Origin: Undibacterium hunanense
GTDB taxonomy: Bacteria > Pseudomonadota > Gammaproteobacteria > Burkholderiales > Burkholderiaceae_D
Direction: 5' to 3'
NCBI RefSeq assembly: GCF_014284335.1
Contig: NZ_JACOGF010000009.1
Span: 62,001 to 126,000 of the forward strand
Length of the DNA stretch: 64,000 nt
The translations under genes were made by a program, and so were the position numbers. Below, piece after piece: positions 54,586 to 63,112 of the stretch. The notes under the pieces are model-generated. The model saw nothing but the letters and a program-made list of their open reading frames with translations. It searched no databases and had not been told where the DNA came from. The number at the start of each line of letters is the position of its first letter. Position 1 is the first letter of the stretch.

Positions 54586-55068
54586 ATGGAAAAAAAGACT
54601 AGACTCAATTCGATGAACTCTGAAGAAATACCGCGCTTGACAGAGCAGTTGCAACGCGCGGGGCTCAGGCCAACGGTCGGTCGTGTGGGCATGCTGTCTG
54701 CCATTATCCAGATGGGTGATGGCTATCATTATCCGGAAGATATTTTAAGAGAGTTGCTGCGGCAAGACAGGATGGGCAGCATCACGACGATTTACAGAGT
54801 ACTTGCCGATTTGAGTGCCATCAATTTTCTGCAACGGTCTTTCGATGCAGATGGCAAAGCAAAATATCGACTGACATATGAAATCAAGGACGCTGAAGAG
54901 ATATGTCTGGTGTGTGAACAATCTGGCCGTCGCATCACCGTCCATGACAGGGAACTCAGGGCGCAACTTGATCATCTGGCCCGCTTGCATGGGATGGAAA
55001 CTTCTACCGTGCCTTTGCTGATACAGGTGAATGCTGTAACTGCATTTGAAAATTCAGACTTTAAATAA
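54586..55068 (+). CDS. Fur-family regulator with reduced metal-binding residues
   Basis: 160 residues. The DNA-binding half is normal for Fur: LRPTVGRVGMLSAIIQMGDGYHYPEDILREL then SITTIYRVLADLSAINFLQR. The second half departs from Fur and Zur: the usual HHHDHLIC stretch is EIKDAEEIC, only one CxxC (CLVC) remains, and the later His and second Cys pair are missing. It may sense metal through other residues or not at all. No Shine-Dalgarno is visible. Fur-box-like sites upstream suggest control by Fur or itself. The zinc-type operon lies downstream on the opposite strand. Confidence 0.85.
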   Translation: MEKKTRLNSMNSEEIPRLTEQLQRAGLRPTVGRVGMLSAIIQMGDGYHYPEDILRELLRQDRMGSITTIYRVLADLSAINFLQRSFDADGKAKYRLTYEIKDAEEICLVCEQSGRRITVHDRELRAQLDHLARLHGMETSTVPLLIQVNAVTAFENSDFK

Positions 55069-55190
55069 ATATCTGGCTCCACCGGTCTGTTGATTTTCTT
55101 AATGAGGCTGCTGCATTTGCCATTCTATTCCAGACAGCAAGCAGCCTGCCGAAAGCAGGCGCTTGCATGGCAACATGGTAAAAAGCAACT

Positions 55191-56381
55191 TCAAAAATAC
55201 CTGACCCATACCTGCCCGGATTGCCGTTTGAAGCGGGCAAAACTGCGGCAGGGATAATACAGCGCCGGTATCAGCGCCGCTGAGATCAGCCATAGCTGCC
55301 AGACATGATCGACACCAAAACGCTGGCCGTGGTTGGCGCCAAACAGTTTGACGAACAGGATTTGCATGAGCAGCAATACATACAAATGCAGCAGGTAGTA
55401 AAACATGGGGGCAGCACCAAAGATGCTGCATACGCGGCCTAGCCAGCCATGCCGGGTTTCCAGCCAGGCCAGACATAACATGCCCGCTCCCAGTGTCAGC
55501 AAGGCAAAATCCAGTGAGGGCGGGTATTTGGTCAGGTTCAGGAAGGACATGGTACTGTGCAGGCTGTCTTCACCTGTTTGCCACGGCAGGTTTTCTCCAT
55601 AGCCGTTCAGGCTGCGCAATACCACAAACAATAGCAATGCCGTTGCACCCAGTAGCGTCAGCATGCGCTGGCGTCGCACTGGCGTGATGTCATTTGCATA
55701 CAGCCTGCCAGCCACATAACCCAAAAGGATAATGCCTATCCAGGGTAACAGGGGATAGCTGACCTTGATCTTGACTGCACCTTCCGTCACCAGAAAACCA
55801 CGATGCAAAAACACTGTCCACAAGGCATGGGCAATGCCACCGGGCGCTACTGTGAGCGAGGCCAGGGCATTGTGACCTGCGACGATGATGATACCCGTCA
55901 ACCCCAATACCATGGCCGGCAGACGATGCAGTAAACCCAGTACGATCATGCACAGACCGATGACCCAGATCACCTGCAGATACAGGACAGGTGGTGGAAA
56001 TTGTCCTGACCATGCAAAGTTCACCACCAGCAATTCCAGCAGCACCAACAGCAGACCACGTTTGATCAGGAAGCCGCTGGCATCGCGCGGTTCAGATGCG
56101 GAATGTGTAGCCGAAGGTGCAGCCGAATGCGCATACAGCCAGGCAGACAAGCCGGTCAGGAACACAAAGACTGGGGCACAGATGTGGGCCGCCAGCCGGC
56201 TAAAAAACAGGGCGGGTTCGGTCTGGCTGACATCCATGGGATCACTGACCTGATGGTGCAGGTAAAAACTTTCCCGCACATGATCAAGCAGCATGATCAG
56301 CATGACCAGGCCGCGCATGGCATCAATCGCAGTGATGCGCATGCGTCCCTCGGTTATACTGGTAGTGGCAAGACTGCTCAT
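55191..56381 (-). CDS. DUF1624 / heparan-alpha-glucosaminide N-acetyltransferase-like membrane protein
   Basis: 396 residues, about ten helices. The opening RITAIDAMRGLVMLIMLLDHVRESFYLH with the catalytic-type histidine and SRLAAHICAPVFVFLTGLSAW are diagnostic of the DUF1624/HGSNAT-like family. These proteins transfer acyl groups across the membrane; the bacterial substrate is unknown. Start is four bases after the TonB-receptor stop, so it ends that operon. An internal ATG at 56342 is an alternative start. Confidence 0.87.
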   Translation of the reverse strand: MSSLATTSITEGRMRITAIDAMRGLVMLIMLLDHVRESFYLHHQVSDPMDVSQTEPALFFSRLAAHICAPVFVFLTGLSAWLYAHSAAPSATHSASEPRDASGFLIKRGLLLVLLELLVVNFAWSGQFPPPVLYLQVIWVIGLCMIVLGLLHRLPAMVLGLTGIIIVAGHNALASLTVAPGGIAHALWTVFLHRGFLVTEGAVKIKVSYPLLPWIGIILLGYVAGRLYANDITPVRRQRMLTLLGATALLLFVVLRSLNGYGENLPWQTGEDSLHSTMSFLNLTKYPPSLDFALLTLGAGMLCLAWLETRHGWLGRVCSIFGAAPMFYYLLHLYVLLLMQILFVKLFGANHGQRFGVDHVWQLWLISAALIPALYYPCRSFARFKRQSGQVWVRYF

Positions 56382-56385
56382 CGTT

Positions 56386-58497
56386 TTAGAACTGCTGGTG
56401 CAGGTTCAGGCTGACACTGCGTTCTGTGCCGGGTGTCACCCATAGCTGGCTATACGAACTGGCGTAATAGCGCTTGTTGAACAGGTTATCCACATTCAAT
56501 GACAGCCGCGTGGTTTTGCTGGGACTATAGGACGACATCAGCTTCACCGTGGTGTAGGCGGGCAGCGTGAAGTTGGAAGATACCGCCACGTCACCCAGGC
56601 GTTCGCCCACATAGTTGATACCCGCACCCAGGCTGGCCCTGGCTGTGCCTATGGAAAATAACTGACTGAGTATCAGATTGGCGCTATGTTTGGCGACATT
56701 CGGAAAACGGCTGCCGGTGACAATGGTATTGTCGCCCTTGGTGACGGTCGCATCGGTATAGGCATACGCGGCTGACAGGCGCAGATTGGGCATGATATCG
56801 CCCGCCACATCCATTTCCAGCCCCTTGCTGCCGACTTCACCCGCAGCGATGGAAAAATCGGTATTGGCCGGGTTGGTTGTCAGTACATTGGTTTTCTTGA
56901 TACGGTAGAGGGCGATGGTGGCGCTGGTCTTGTTGTCTGGCGTATCGAATTTGACGCCGACTTCATACGAGCGGCTTTCTTCTGCCGGGAAGGCGGTGTT
57001 GCTGATACTGATGCCGCTATTCGGACGGAAACCTTTTGCTGCGCTGGCATACAGTGATACACCAGCCATGGGCTGATACACCAGGCCCGCACGCGGGCTG
57101 GTGGCACTGAGCGACTGACTGGTGGCAACGGCAGCGCGATAATTAGTCAGAGTCTGGTCATAATGGTCGCTACGCAGGCCGAACAGCGCTTTCCATTGCG
57201 GGCCCAGATCAAGCTGGTCTTGCAGGTAGAGGCCACGGGCTTTCTGGTTTTCCAGCGTATTGACTGACAGCGCCAACGGATCGGCTGTTTTGCCATATAC
57301 GGGGTTGTAGATATCGATGGCATACGCATTCGTCGCCGAAGGATTGCGGCGCAATTGCACGCGGCTGTCGTCAAACTGATAGCTGTCAATACCCAACAGC
57401 ACATTATGCCTGATGGCTGCCGTATCAAACTTGCCGACCAGTTCAACACGGGCCGATCGGTCGGTTGCTGAAAAATCACGGTAGCGACGCTGGCGTCGTA
57501 AAGTACGTTCATCAGCCAGCAGATTATTCGCTTCGGTAGAAAAGCCGCGTAGCTCACTGTCACGGTATGACAGACCACTTTGCAGCGACCACTGCTGGTT
57601 GAAATCATGCTGTATAAAGACCTGGTGACCCAGAGATTTGACGGTTACCGGGCCATCGCCAGGTTCGCCAAGGAAGCGCGAATTCGGTATCAGGCCCAGT
57701 TTGCCGTTGATGGCCAGCACACCCCGGTCAAACGGCGTCTTTTGTTCGCTGGCTTCCAGTTCATACGACAGCGTGGTGCGCTCACCGATCAACCAGACCA
57801 GCGAAGGCGAAACGAAACTGCGCTTGCTGCTGATGGTGTCACGATAGCTGTCGCCCTGTTCTGCCGCTGCATTGATACGGTAAGCAATATTCTCACTGAC
57901 TGGCCCGGTCAGGTCGGCGGCCACACGATAAGTCTGGTGGCTGGCGAGGCTGAGGTCGATATCATACCCGGGCTTGAAGCGTGGTTTCTTGGTCATAATG
58001 TTGACCGTGCCGCCGGGTTCGCCACGGCCATATAGTGCAGATGATGGCCCTTTCAGGACTTCGATGGACTGGGTGTTGGCCGTATCGCGCAAACCGTTAT
58101 AGCCTCGGCTGGAATTGAAACCGTTGACCATATAATCGGAACCAAAATTCGGGTCACCAGTAAAGCCGCGCATGGCATAACTGTCCCACAAGCCCCCCAG
58201 ATTACTTTGCCGGGCAATGCCGCTGGTGAGGTCAAGTGCATTATTCAGACTGGTGACACCGTTGTCCTTGAGCAGGTCTGCTGTCAGTACCCGCACGCTT
58301 TGCGGCAAGTCTGCCAGCAAGGCATCGGTCTTGGTTGCACCGGTGGCAGAGATGCCGCGGTAATTCTGTCTTTGCGACTGAATCAGCACTTCGCTACCAG
58401 CCTGGTCGTTTGCTGTGTTGCTGTCAGCGGCGGCTGCCAGCAATGGACAGGTGGCAGCCACCAGGATGCTCAGACGGGGGTAAAACTTGTGGGACAT
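56386..58497 (-). CDS. TonB-dependent receptor, siderophore-receptor family
   Basis: 703 residues. Signal peptide ending LAAAAD; plug domain with DLPQSVRVLTADLLKDNGVTS and TQSIEVLKGPSSALYGRGEPGGTVNIMTKKP; barrel ending VSLNLHQQF. By family it resembles ferrichrome-type siderophore receptors. Its location downstream of a zinc-type ABC set suggests its ligand may be zinc or a zinc-chelate. AGGAAA precedes ATG 58497. Separated from the phospholipase-D-like gene by 71 bases. Confidence 0.93.
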   Translation of the reverse strand: MSHKFYPRLSILVAATCPLLAAAADSNTANDQAGSEVLIQSQRQNYRGISATGATKTDALLADLPQSVRVLTADLLKDNGVTSLNNALDLTSGIARQSNLGGLWDSYAMRGFTGDPNFGSDYMVNGFNSSRGYNGLRDTANTQSIEVLKGPSSALYGRGEPGGTVNIMTKKPRFKPGYDIDLSLASHQTYRVAADLTGPVSENIAYRINAAAEQGDSYRDTISSKRSFVSPSLVWLIGERTTLSYELEASEQKTPFDRGVLAINGKLGLIPNSRFLGEPGDGPVTVKSLGHQVFIQHDFNQQWSLQSGLSYRDSELRGFSTEANNLLADERTLRRQRRYRDFSATDRSARVELVGKFDTAAIRHNVLLGIDSYQFDDSRVQLRRNPSATNAYAIDIYNPVYGKTADPLALSVNTLENQKARGLYLQDQLDLGPQWKALFGLRSDHYDQTLTNYRAAVATSQSLSATSPRAGLVYQPMAGVSLYASAAKGFRPNSGISISNTAFPAEESRSYEVGVKFDTPDNKTSATIALYRIKKTNVLTTNPANTDFSIAAGEVGSKGLEMDVAGDIMPNLRLSAAYAYTDATVTKGDNTIVTGSRFPNVAKHSANLILSQLFSIGTARASLGAGINYVGERLGDVAVSSNFTLPAYTTVKLMSSYSPSKTTRLSLNVDNLFNKRYYASSYSQLWVTPGTERSVSLNLHQQF

Positions 58498-58568
58498 GAA
58501 ATTTCCTGTAAATATAAAATTAAAAATGGGGGAGAGCAGACGTGGCAGCTTGTTGCCTGTTCAGGCAC

Positions 58569-59780
58569 TTAGCCTTTGACAGGTTTGGGATAATTTTTCT
58601 GTATCTCCAGTGGCTGCGCATAGGGCGATTGCCAGGTTTGTTCATGCAGATCTGCCAGGCGCTTTGCCATGGCTTCGTTACGCAGAACGATTTCCAGATT
58701 GCGTGAATTGTCCAGATAACCGCCACTCCAGTTGCTGGTGCCTATCCACGCCAATTTGCCGTCTATCGACATGGTTTTACTGTGGATGACACGAGCAAAA
58801 GGGATGAAGCCGCTACTGGCCTGGGGCAGGTTGACGATCCTGATTTCCATGCCCGGCAGCAGGGCGAGACTTTTCAGGTGATGAATGGCAGGTTCTTCGG
58901 TATTCCAGTTCGATACCATGAGCCTGACCCTGACACCCCGCGCCAGCGCTGCGCGAATCGCGTTATCGATCACGGCGTAATACGGGCGCTTGCGACCGGG
59001 GGCGTAGCTCAGCGGCACATAGTCAAGTAAAGTGATCCTGACTTCAGATGTGGCCGCTGCCAGCAGCCTGACCAGTTCTGATTCCGAATCACCGATACCA
59101 GGCGGGTTAAACGCATTCGGGCTGGCCACCAGATAGGCGGACTGGGACTGGTCAGCCAATACCACCGACTGGTTCAGCGCGGGCACCGCTTTACCTTCAG
59201 TCAGCAAGGCCTGCGCTTGCCAGTCGATGTCGAAAATACTGTGTAACTGCCTGACCATGGCCACATCATTGATACGCAAGCCGGTTTCATGGATATGGCT
59301 TAATGAACGCCAGTCAAAATTCTGACTGCCGACATAGGCGATGGCTTTATCCACAACCATATACTTGGCGTGGATAATGCCTTGTCCACGCAGCTTGCCG
59401 AATTCCATGAAGCGGAAATCAAGATGGGGAATGTTTTTCAGGCGTTCTATGCTCTTCATCTCGGACGCAGACTTACCTTTTTCTTCCATCAGAAAACGTA
59501 TCTTCACACCGCGTTCACCAGCCGCTGCCAGATGGGCAATCACCTTGTCCAGCGCTTCTCCCGTTTTGCCCGCAACGTAAAACTGCGCGATATCAATATC
59601 TGTTTTTGCTGCATCCAGCATTTCGCACCAAACGGTGACTGGGTCGCGCAAATCGGGGTTGCTCAATGTGGTTTCTGCTGGTGTGGTGTAGACCAGTTCA
59701 AAGCCGGGGATAGCGAAATCTGCTTTTGCCGGACCTGACAGAGCAAATGCTATCGCCAGCAATATACTGAGTTTGCGCAT
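58569..59780 (-). CDS. Secreted phospholipase D-like protein
   Basis: 403 residues with a signal peptide ending GPAKA. Two HxKxxxxD motifs define the PLD active site: HAKYMVVDKAIAYVGSQNFD near 137 and HSKTMSIDGKLAWIGTSNWS near 333. Both are intact, so hydrolase or transferase activity on phosphodiesters is likely. Why it belongs to a metal-uptake operon is unclear; modification of membrane lipids is one option. AAGGT precedes the start. Confidence 0.92.
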   Translation of the reverse strand: MRKLSILLAIAFALSGPAKADFAIPGFELVYTTPAETTLSNPDLRDPVTVWCEMLDAAKTDIDIAQFYVAGKTGEALDKVIAHLAAAGERGVKIRFLMEEKGKSASEMKSIERLKNIPHLDFRFMEFGKLRGQGIIHAKYMVVDKAIAYVGSQNFDWRSLSHIHETGLRINDVAMVRQLHSIFDIDWQAQALLTEGKAVPALNQSVVLADQSQSAYLVASPNAFNPPGIGDSESELVRLLAAATSEVRITLLDYVPLSYAPGRKRPYYAVIDNAIRAALARGVRVRLMVSNWNTEEPAIHHLKSLALLPGMEIRIVNLPQASSGFIPFARVIHSKTMSIDGKLAWIGTSNWSGGYLDNSRNLEIVLRNEAMAKRLADLHEQTWQSPYAQPLEIQKNYPKPVKG

Positions 59781-59832
59781 GGTTTTACCTTGTGAAATTA
59801 TTGTTGCTTGTTTTTACTTGCCTGCAGCCGGT

Positions 59833-60516
59833 TCATTTTTGTTGTTCGTTTTTTCGTACATAGGGTGTGACACTCATCCCCGTCAGGCGATAACCCGCAC
59901 TGCCCATGGAGGTGTCGCTGCGTGTGGTTTCCAGCACGCCCGTCACCCAGACTGCATCCATCATTTGTATCTTGGCCGGTTTTTCTAGCGTGACATCAAT
60001 GATCTGGTTGGCCGGTGGTGGTGGCGTGTGGATGCAACCGCCAAAGTAGGGCACCAGCAGGAATTGCCTGAGTTTTCCACGCTCACCATCCAGCGGCACG
60101 ATGAAGCCGGGGATTTTTATGTGTGTACCATTGAGACTGGGTTCAACCGGTGCCTTGTCCCATGCTTCACGCATGGCTTGCAAGGCTGCCATGGCGCGTG
60201 GGTCACCATCATTCAAAAAGTTCATGTCCAGGTTTTTGAAGTCTTTGCTCGGATCCCAGTTTTTGGGGATCAAGGCTTCCCAGGTAATTTCCTTGAAGCT
60301 ATCGCTGGCTGCAGCAGCCGGCGGGGCTGCTGATTTTTCTGGCGCTGGTGCTGAAGCTTTTTTCTGCGGCAATCTTTCGCCCAGCTTGTATTGGGCACTT
60401 GCTTCTGCTGCTTTGGCGGATGTACTGCCAGACATCAGCAACCAGGCAGTCAGCATGAATAACAACAGGCAGGTGCTGCCCAGCCAGAATTTGTAACTAG
60501 ATGGAGATGGTTTCAT
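59833..60516 (-). CDS. DUF3299 family periplasmic protein
   Basis: 227 residues. An N-terminal hydrophobic segment (residues 10-30) anchors or exports the protein, followed by a Lys/Ala/Pro-rich linker (50-70). The DUF3299 core is clear: IKIPGFIVPLDGERGKLRQF and YFGGCIHTPPPPANQIIDV. The conserved Cys/His pair could bind metal. DUF3299 genes are frequent neighbours of DUF2796 and MacB-like ABC genes, as here. Confidence 0.9.
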   Translation of the reverse strand: MKPSPSSYKFWLGSTCLLLFMLTAWLLMSGSTSAKAAEASAQYKLGERLPQKKASAPAPEKSAAPPAAAASDSFKEITWEALIPKNWDPSKDFKNLDMNFLNDGDPRAMAALQAMREAWDKAPVEPSLNGTHIKIPGFIVPLDGERGKLRQFLLVPYFGGCIHTPPPPANQIIDVTLEKPAKIQMMDAVWVTGVLETTRSDTSMGSAGYRLTGMSVTPYVRKNEQQK

Positions 60517-60551
60517 GATTTTTCTATCGCTTCCTATAGTTCCTATAGTTC

Positions 60552-61826
60552 TTACAATCGGGGTGTCAGGCCATCGGCCAGAGAGTTGCGGTAAGCGAGC
60601 CAGGCCGGGACCAGGCTGGCCAGCATGCCAGTCAGCACCACCAGACCCAAAAGAGGAATTTCTGTCATGTTGATCAGGCTGGCTTTGATCAGGATGCCGT
60701 AATGCATCTGTATCCAGTTTTTGCCTGCCAGTGTCAGCACATCCAGCAACAGCAGGCCACTGATTGCACCGGCGATAGTCAGGCCCAGGCTTTCTGCCAT
60801 CAGCATGAAGAAAAGATGACCCGGACCTGCACCGGCAGAACGCAGAATCGCCAGTTCGCGACGGCGTTCATTCAGGCTGGCCAGCATGACTGCCAGCAAG
60901 CCCGCACTACCCAGCACCACCAGCAGTGAAGACATCGCCAGCAAAACCCGCTCCATGATGCTGATGACTTGCCACAACTGGTCCAGTGCTACGCCAGGCA
61001 AGACCGCCAGCAAGCTGTCTGAGCTGCCGGTATTGATTTGTCTTTGCAGGCGAAACACCGTGCTGCGGTTATGCAGGCCCACCAGGACGGCGGTAATTTC
61101 CTTGGGTTGCAGGTCAAACTTGCGTGCATATTCTGCGGCGATGGAAAACCCCGGAACCGGCGCGCCGCCCTGCCAGTCCAGATGAATAGCCTGCATCGAT
61201 TGCAGGCTGATATGCACGCTGCGATCTACCGGCGTGCCAGTGCGCGCCAGGATGCCGACTACCCTGAACGGTTTGTCGGCATGCTCAGTCAGTGCCGCGT
61301 CGCCGGTGCCATGGCTGAGTGTGAGTTTGGTGTCTATCTGGTAACCCAGGCTGTCGGCCACGTCAGCACCGATGACTGCGGCAAACAGATGGTCTGCTCC
61401 ATCGCCAAAAGCCTGGCCCTGTGCCAGTTGCAGGGCTTGTCCATCGCCATAATGGAAGTGCCTGAAATAATCAGCCGTAGTCCCCACCACGGCAAAACCG
61501 CGATGCGAATCACCCAGTGACAAGGGGACGGCCCAGGCCACGACAGGATTCTTTTGCAGGTCCTGATAGCTTTGCCAGGAAATATTATTGGTCGCTTCGC
61601 CTATGCGAAAGACGGCATACAGCATCAGTTGTACCGGACTGGTGCGGGCACCTACCACCAGGTCAGTGCCAGAGACGGCATGCGAAAATCCCTCGCGTGC
61701 GTCATTGCGCAGTCTTTCCACTGCCAGTAGTAAACAGACGGACAGGCTGATGACGAATAGCATCAGCCCCAGTGTCAGGCGGCGGTTCAAGGCACTTTTC
61801 CAGGCAAGTTGCAAAAAATAAGGCAT
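60552..61826 (-). CDS. ABC transporter permease, FtsX/MacB type
   Basis: 424 residues. One N-terminal helix (residues 16-34), a large periplasmic domain (35-285), and three C-terminal helices of the FtsX fold (SLLVVLGSAGLLAVMLASLNERRRELAILRSAG). This topology belongs to LolCE/MacB-type systems, which act on periplasmic proteins or lipids through mechanotransmission. It shares one base with the ATPase gene (TGATG), so the two form one complex. Confidence 0.93.
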   Translation of the reverse strand: MPYFLQLAWKSALNRRLTLGLMLFVISLSVCLLLAVERLRNDAREGFSHAVSGTDLVVGARTSPVQLMLYAVFRIGEATNNISWQSYQDLQKNPVVAWAVPLSLGDSHRGFAVVGTTADYFRHFHYGDGQALQLAQGQAFGDGADHLFAAVIGADVADSLGYQIDTKLTLSHGTGDAALTEHADKPFRVVGILARTGTPVDRSVHISLQSMQAIHLDWQGGAPVPGFSIAAEYARKFDLQPKEITAVLVGLHNRSTVFRLQRQINTGSSDSLLAVLPGVALDQLWQVISIMERVLLAMSSLLVVLGSAGLLAVMLASLNERRRELAILRSAGAGPGHLFFMLMAESLGLTIAGAISGLLLLDVLTLAGKNWIQMHYGILIKASLINMTEIPLLGLVVLTGMLASLVPAWLAYRNSLADGLTPRL

Positions 61827-62545
61827 CAGTGTTGCTCCTTGATACTTTGCAAATCCAGCTCACGCGTGAAGTGGCTTGCCAGACGGTGATCATGGCTGAC
61901 AAACAGCAGGCTGCTGCCATGGCTGGCGCATTGCTGCAAGATGAGTGCGATGAAATCTTTTTGCCTGTCGGCATCCAGTGCCGAAGTGGGTTCATCGGCG
62001 ATGATGATTTCTGGTTGACCTATCAGCGCGCGGGCCGCAGCGACACGTTGTTGTTGGCCTATGCTGAGGCCGGTAACGGTGCGCTGATGCAGGCCGGCAT
62101 CCAACCCCAGAGTGTGCAGCAAGGCGGCAGCGGCAGCATGTGGGTTGCCGTGCGCCTCGCTGGCACGTTGACGGCGTCTGGGGGACAGCCGGCAAGGTAA
62201 CAAGACATTGTCCAGCATAGACAGGTAGGGGATGAGGTTGAACTGCTGGAAAATAAAACCTGCATGATCGACGCGGAAACGATCCCGCGCTGCGCCGGAC
62301 AGCGCACCCAGGTCTGTACCCAATACGGTGATCTGGCCACGTTGTGGCGTGATGATGCCGCCCGCCAGTGACAGCAGCGTGCTTTTACCGCTGCCACTGG
62401 GGCCATATAAAAATACGCTTTCGCCGCGATTGATACGCAGGTCTGCTATGTGCAGACAGGGCGGTTGTCTGGCCTGCCAGTGAAACAGCACATCGCTGAA
62501 ACACAGGGCCGGGCCAGTGTCTGCATCCTGCATTGACGTCACCAT
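61826..62545 (-). CDS. ABC transporter ATPase, LolD/MacB type
   Basis: 239 residues. Walker A GPSGSGKSTLLSLAGG, signature LSIGQQQRVAAARAL, Walker B IIIADEPTSALD and switch LLFVSHDHRLAS are intact. It overlaps the DUF2796 gene by seven bases (ATGGTGA) and the permease by one. A Q-loop insertion HAGFIFQQFNLIPYLSMLDNV is typical of LolD-like ATPases. Confidence 0.95.
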   Translation of the reverse strand: MVTSMQDADTGPALCFSDVLFHWQARQPPCLHIADLRINRGESVFLYGPSGSGKSTLLSLAGGIITPQRGQITVLGTDLGALSGAARDRFRVDHAGFIFQQFNLIPYLSMLDNVLLPCRLSPRRRQRASEAHGNPHAAAAALLHTLGLDAGLHQRTVTGLSIGQQQRVAAARALIGQPEIIIADEPTSALDADRQKDFIALILQQCASHGSSLLFVSHDHRLASHFTRELDLQSIKEQH

Positions 62546-63081
62546 GTCAGCAGGCGCTGTTTGGTCGTCAGTGTGGCTGCCGCCTGTCCGCGTGGGCCAG
62601 CCATTTGCGCTTCCACCTGCCGGATGGCGGGAAAGGCATCAAACAGGCTGAGTTGCAATGACTTTAATGCAGCTACCCTGGCGCAGGTGTATTCATACTC
62701 GGCATGCAGGTTGGCGTGTTCATCCTTGTTGGTGCTGGCCTTCTCGGTTGCCTGCAGAATGGGGGCCAGCAATTTTACGGTACTCAGTTGGCAATCGGCT
62801 TCGGCTGTGAGTTTGATCAGCGTGGCTGGCTTGTGCATCAGATCAAGCAAATCCCTGGCAGTCTGTTTTTGCTTGTCGGTACGTGGTGCATGTTCAAAGC
62901 CCAGCAGATTGTCCAGCGGGCTGTCAAATTCCAAAAACAGCTTGCTGCCATCCTGCGCCAGCGACAGGGTGGCAACGCCATGTACATGGGCTTCATGGGC
63001 TTCGTGCGCTTCATGGGCGCTGGCCCATGCTGTCAGTGACTGCAAAAAAGTGAAGAGGGCGATGGGTATCAGTTTTTTCAT
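62539..63081 (-). CDS. DUF2796 / ZrgA-like His-rich periplasmic protein
   Basis: 180 residues from ATG 63081 (AGGAG six bases upstream; the frame is open further). Signal peptide ending AWASA, then the metal-binding stretch HEAHEAHEAHVHGVATLSL and the body of DUF2796 (LFLEFDSPLDNLLGFEHAPRTDKQ). This is the family of ZrgA, part of a zinc-uptake system described in Vibrio cholerae; the match to that system is from memory. It leads a zinc-type operon with the ATPase, permease and DUF3299 genes, and follows the dihydroorotase stop by 31 bases. Confidence 0.9.
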   Translation of the reverse strand: MKKLIPIALFTFLQSLTAWASAHEAHEAHEAHVHGVATLSLAQDGSKLFLEFDSPLDNLLGFEHAPRTDKQKQTARDLLDLMHKPATLIKLTAEADCQLSTVKLLAPILQATEKASTNKDEHANLHAEYEYTCARVAALKSLQLSLFDAFPAIRQVEAQMAGPRGQAAATLTTKQRLLTW

Positions 63082-63112
63082 GTGAACTCCTGAGGGTATG
63101 GCTATCATGTTT

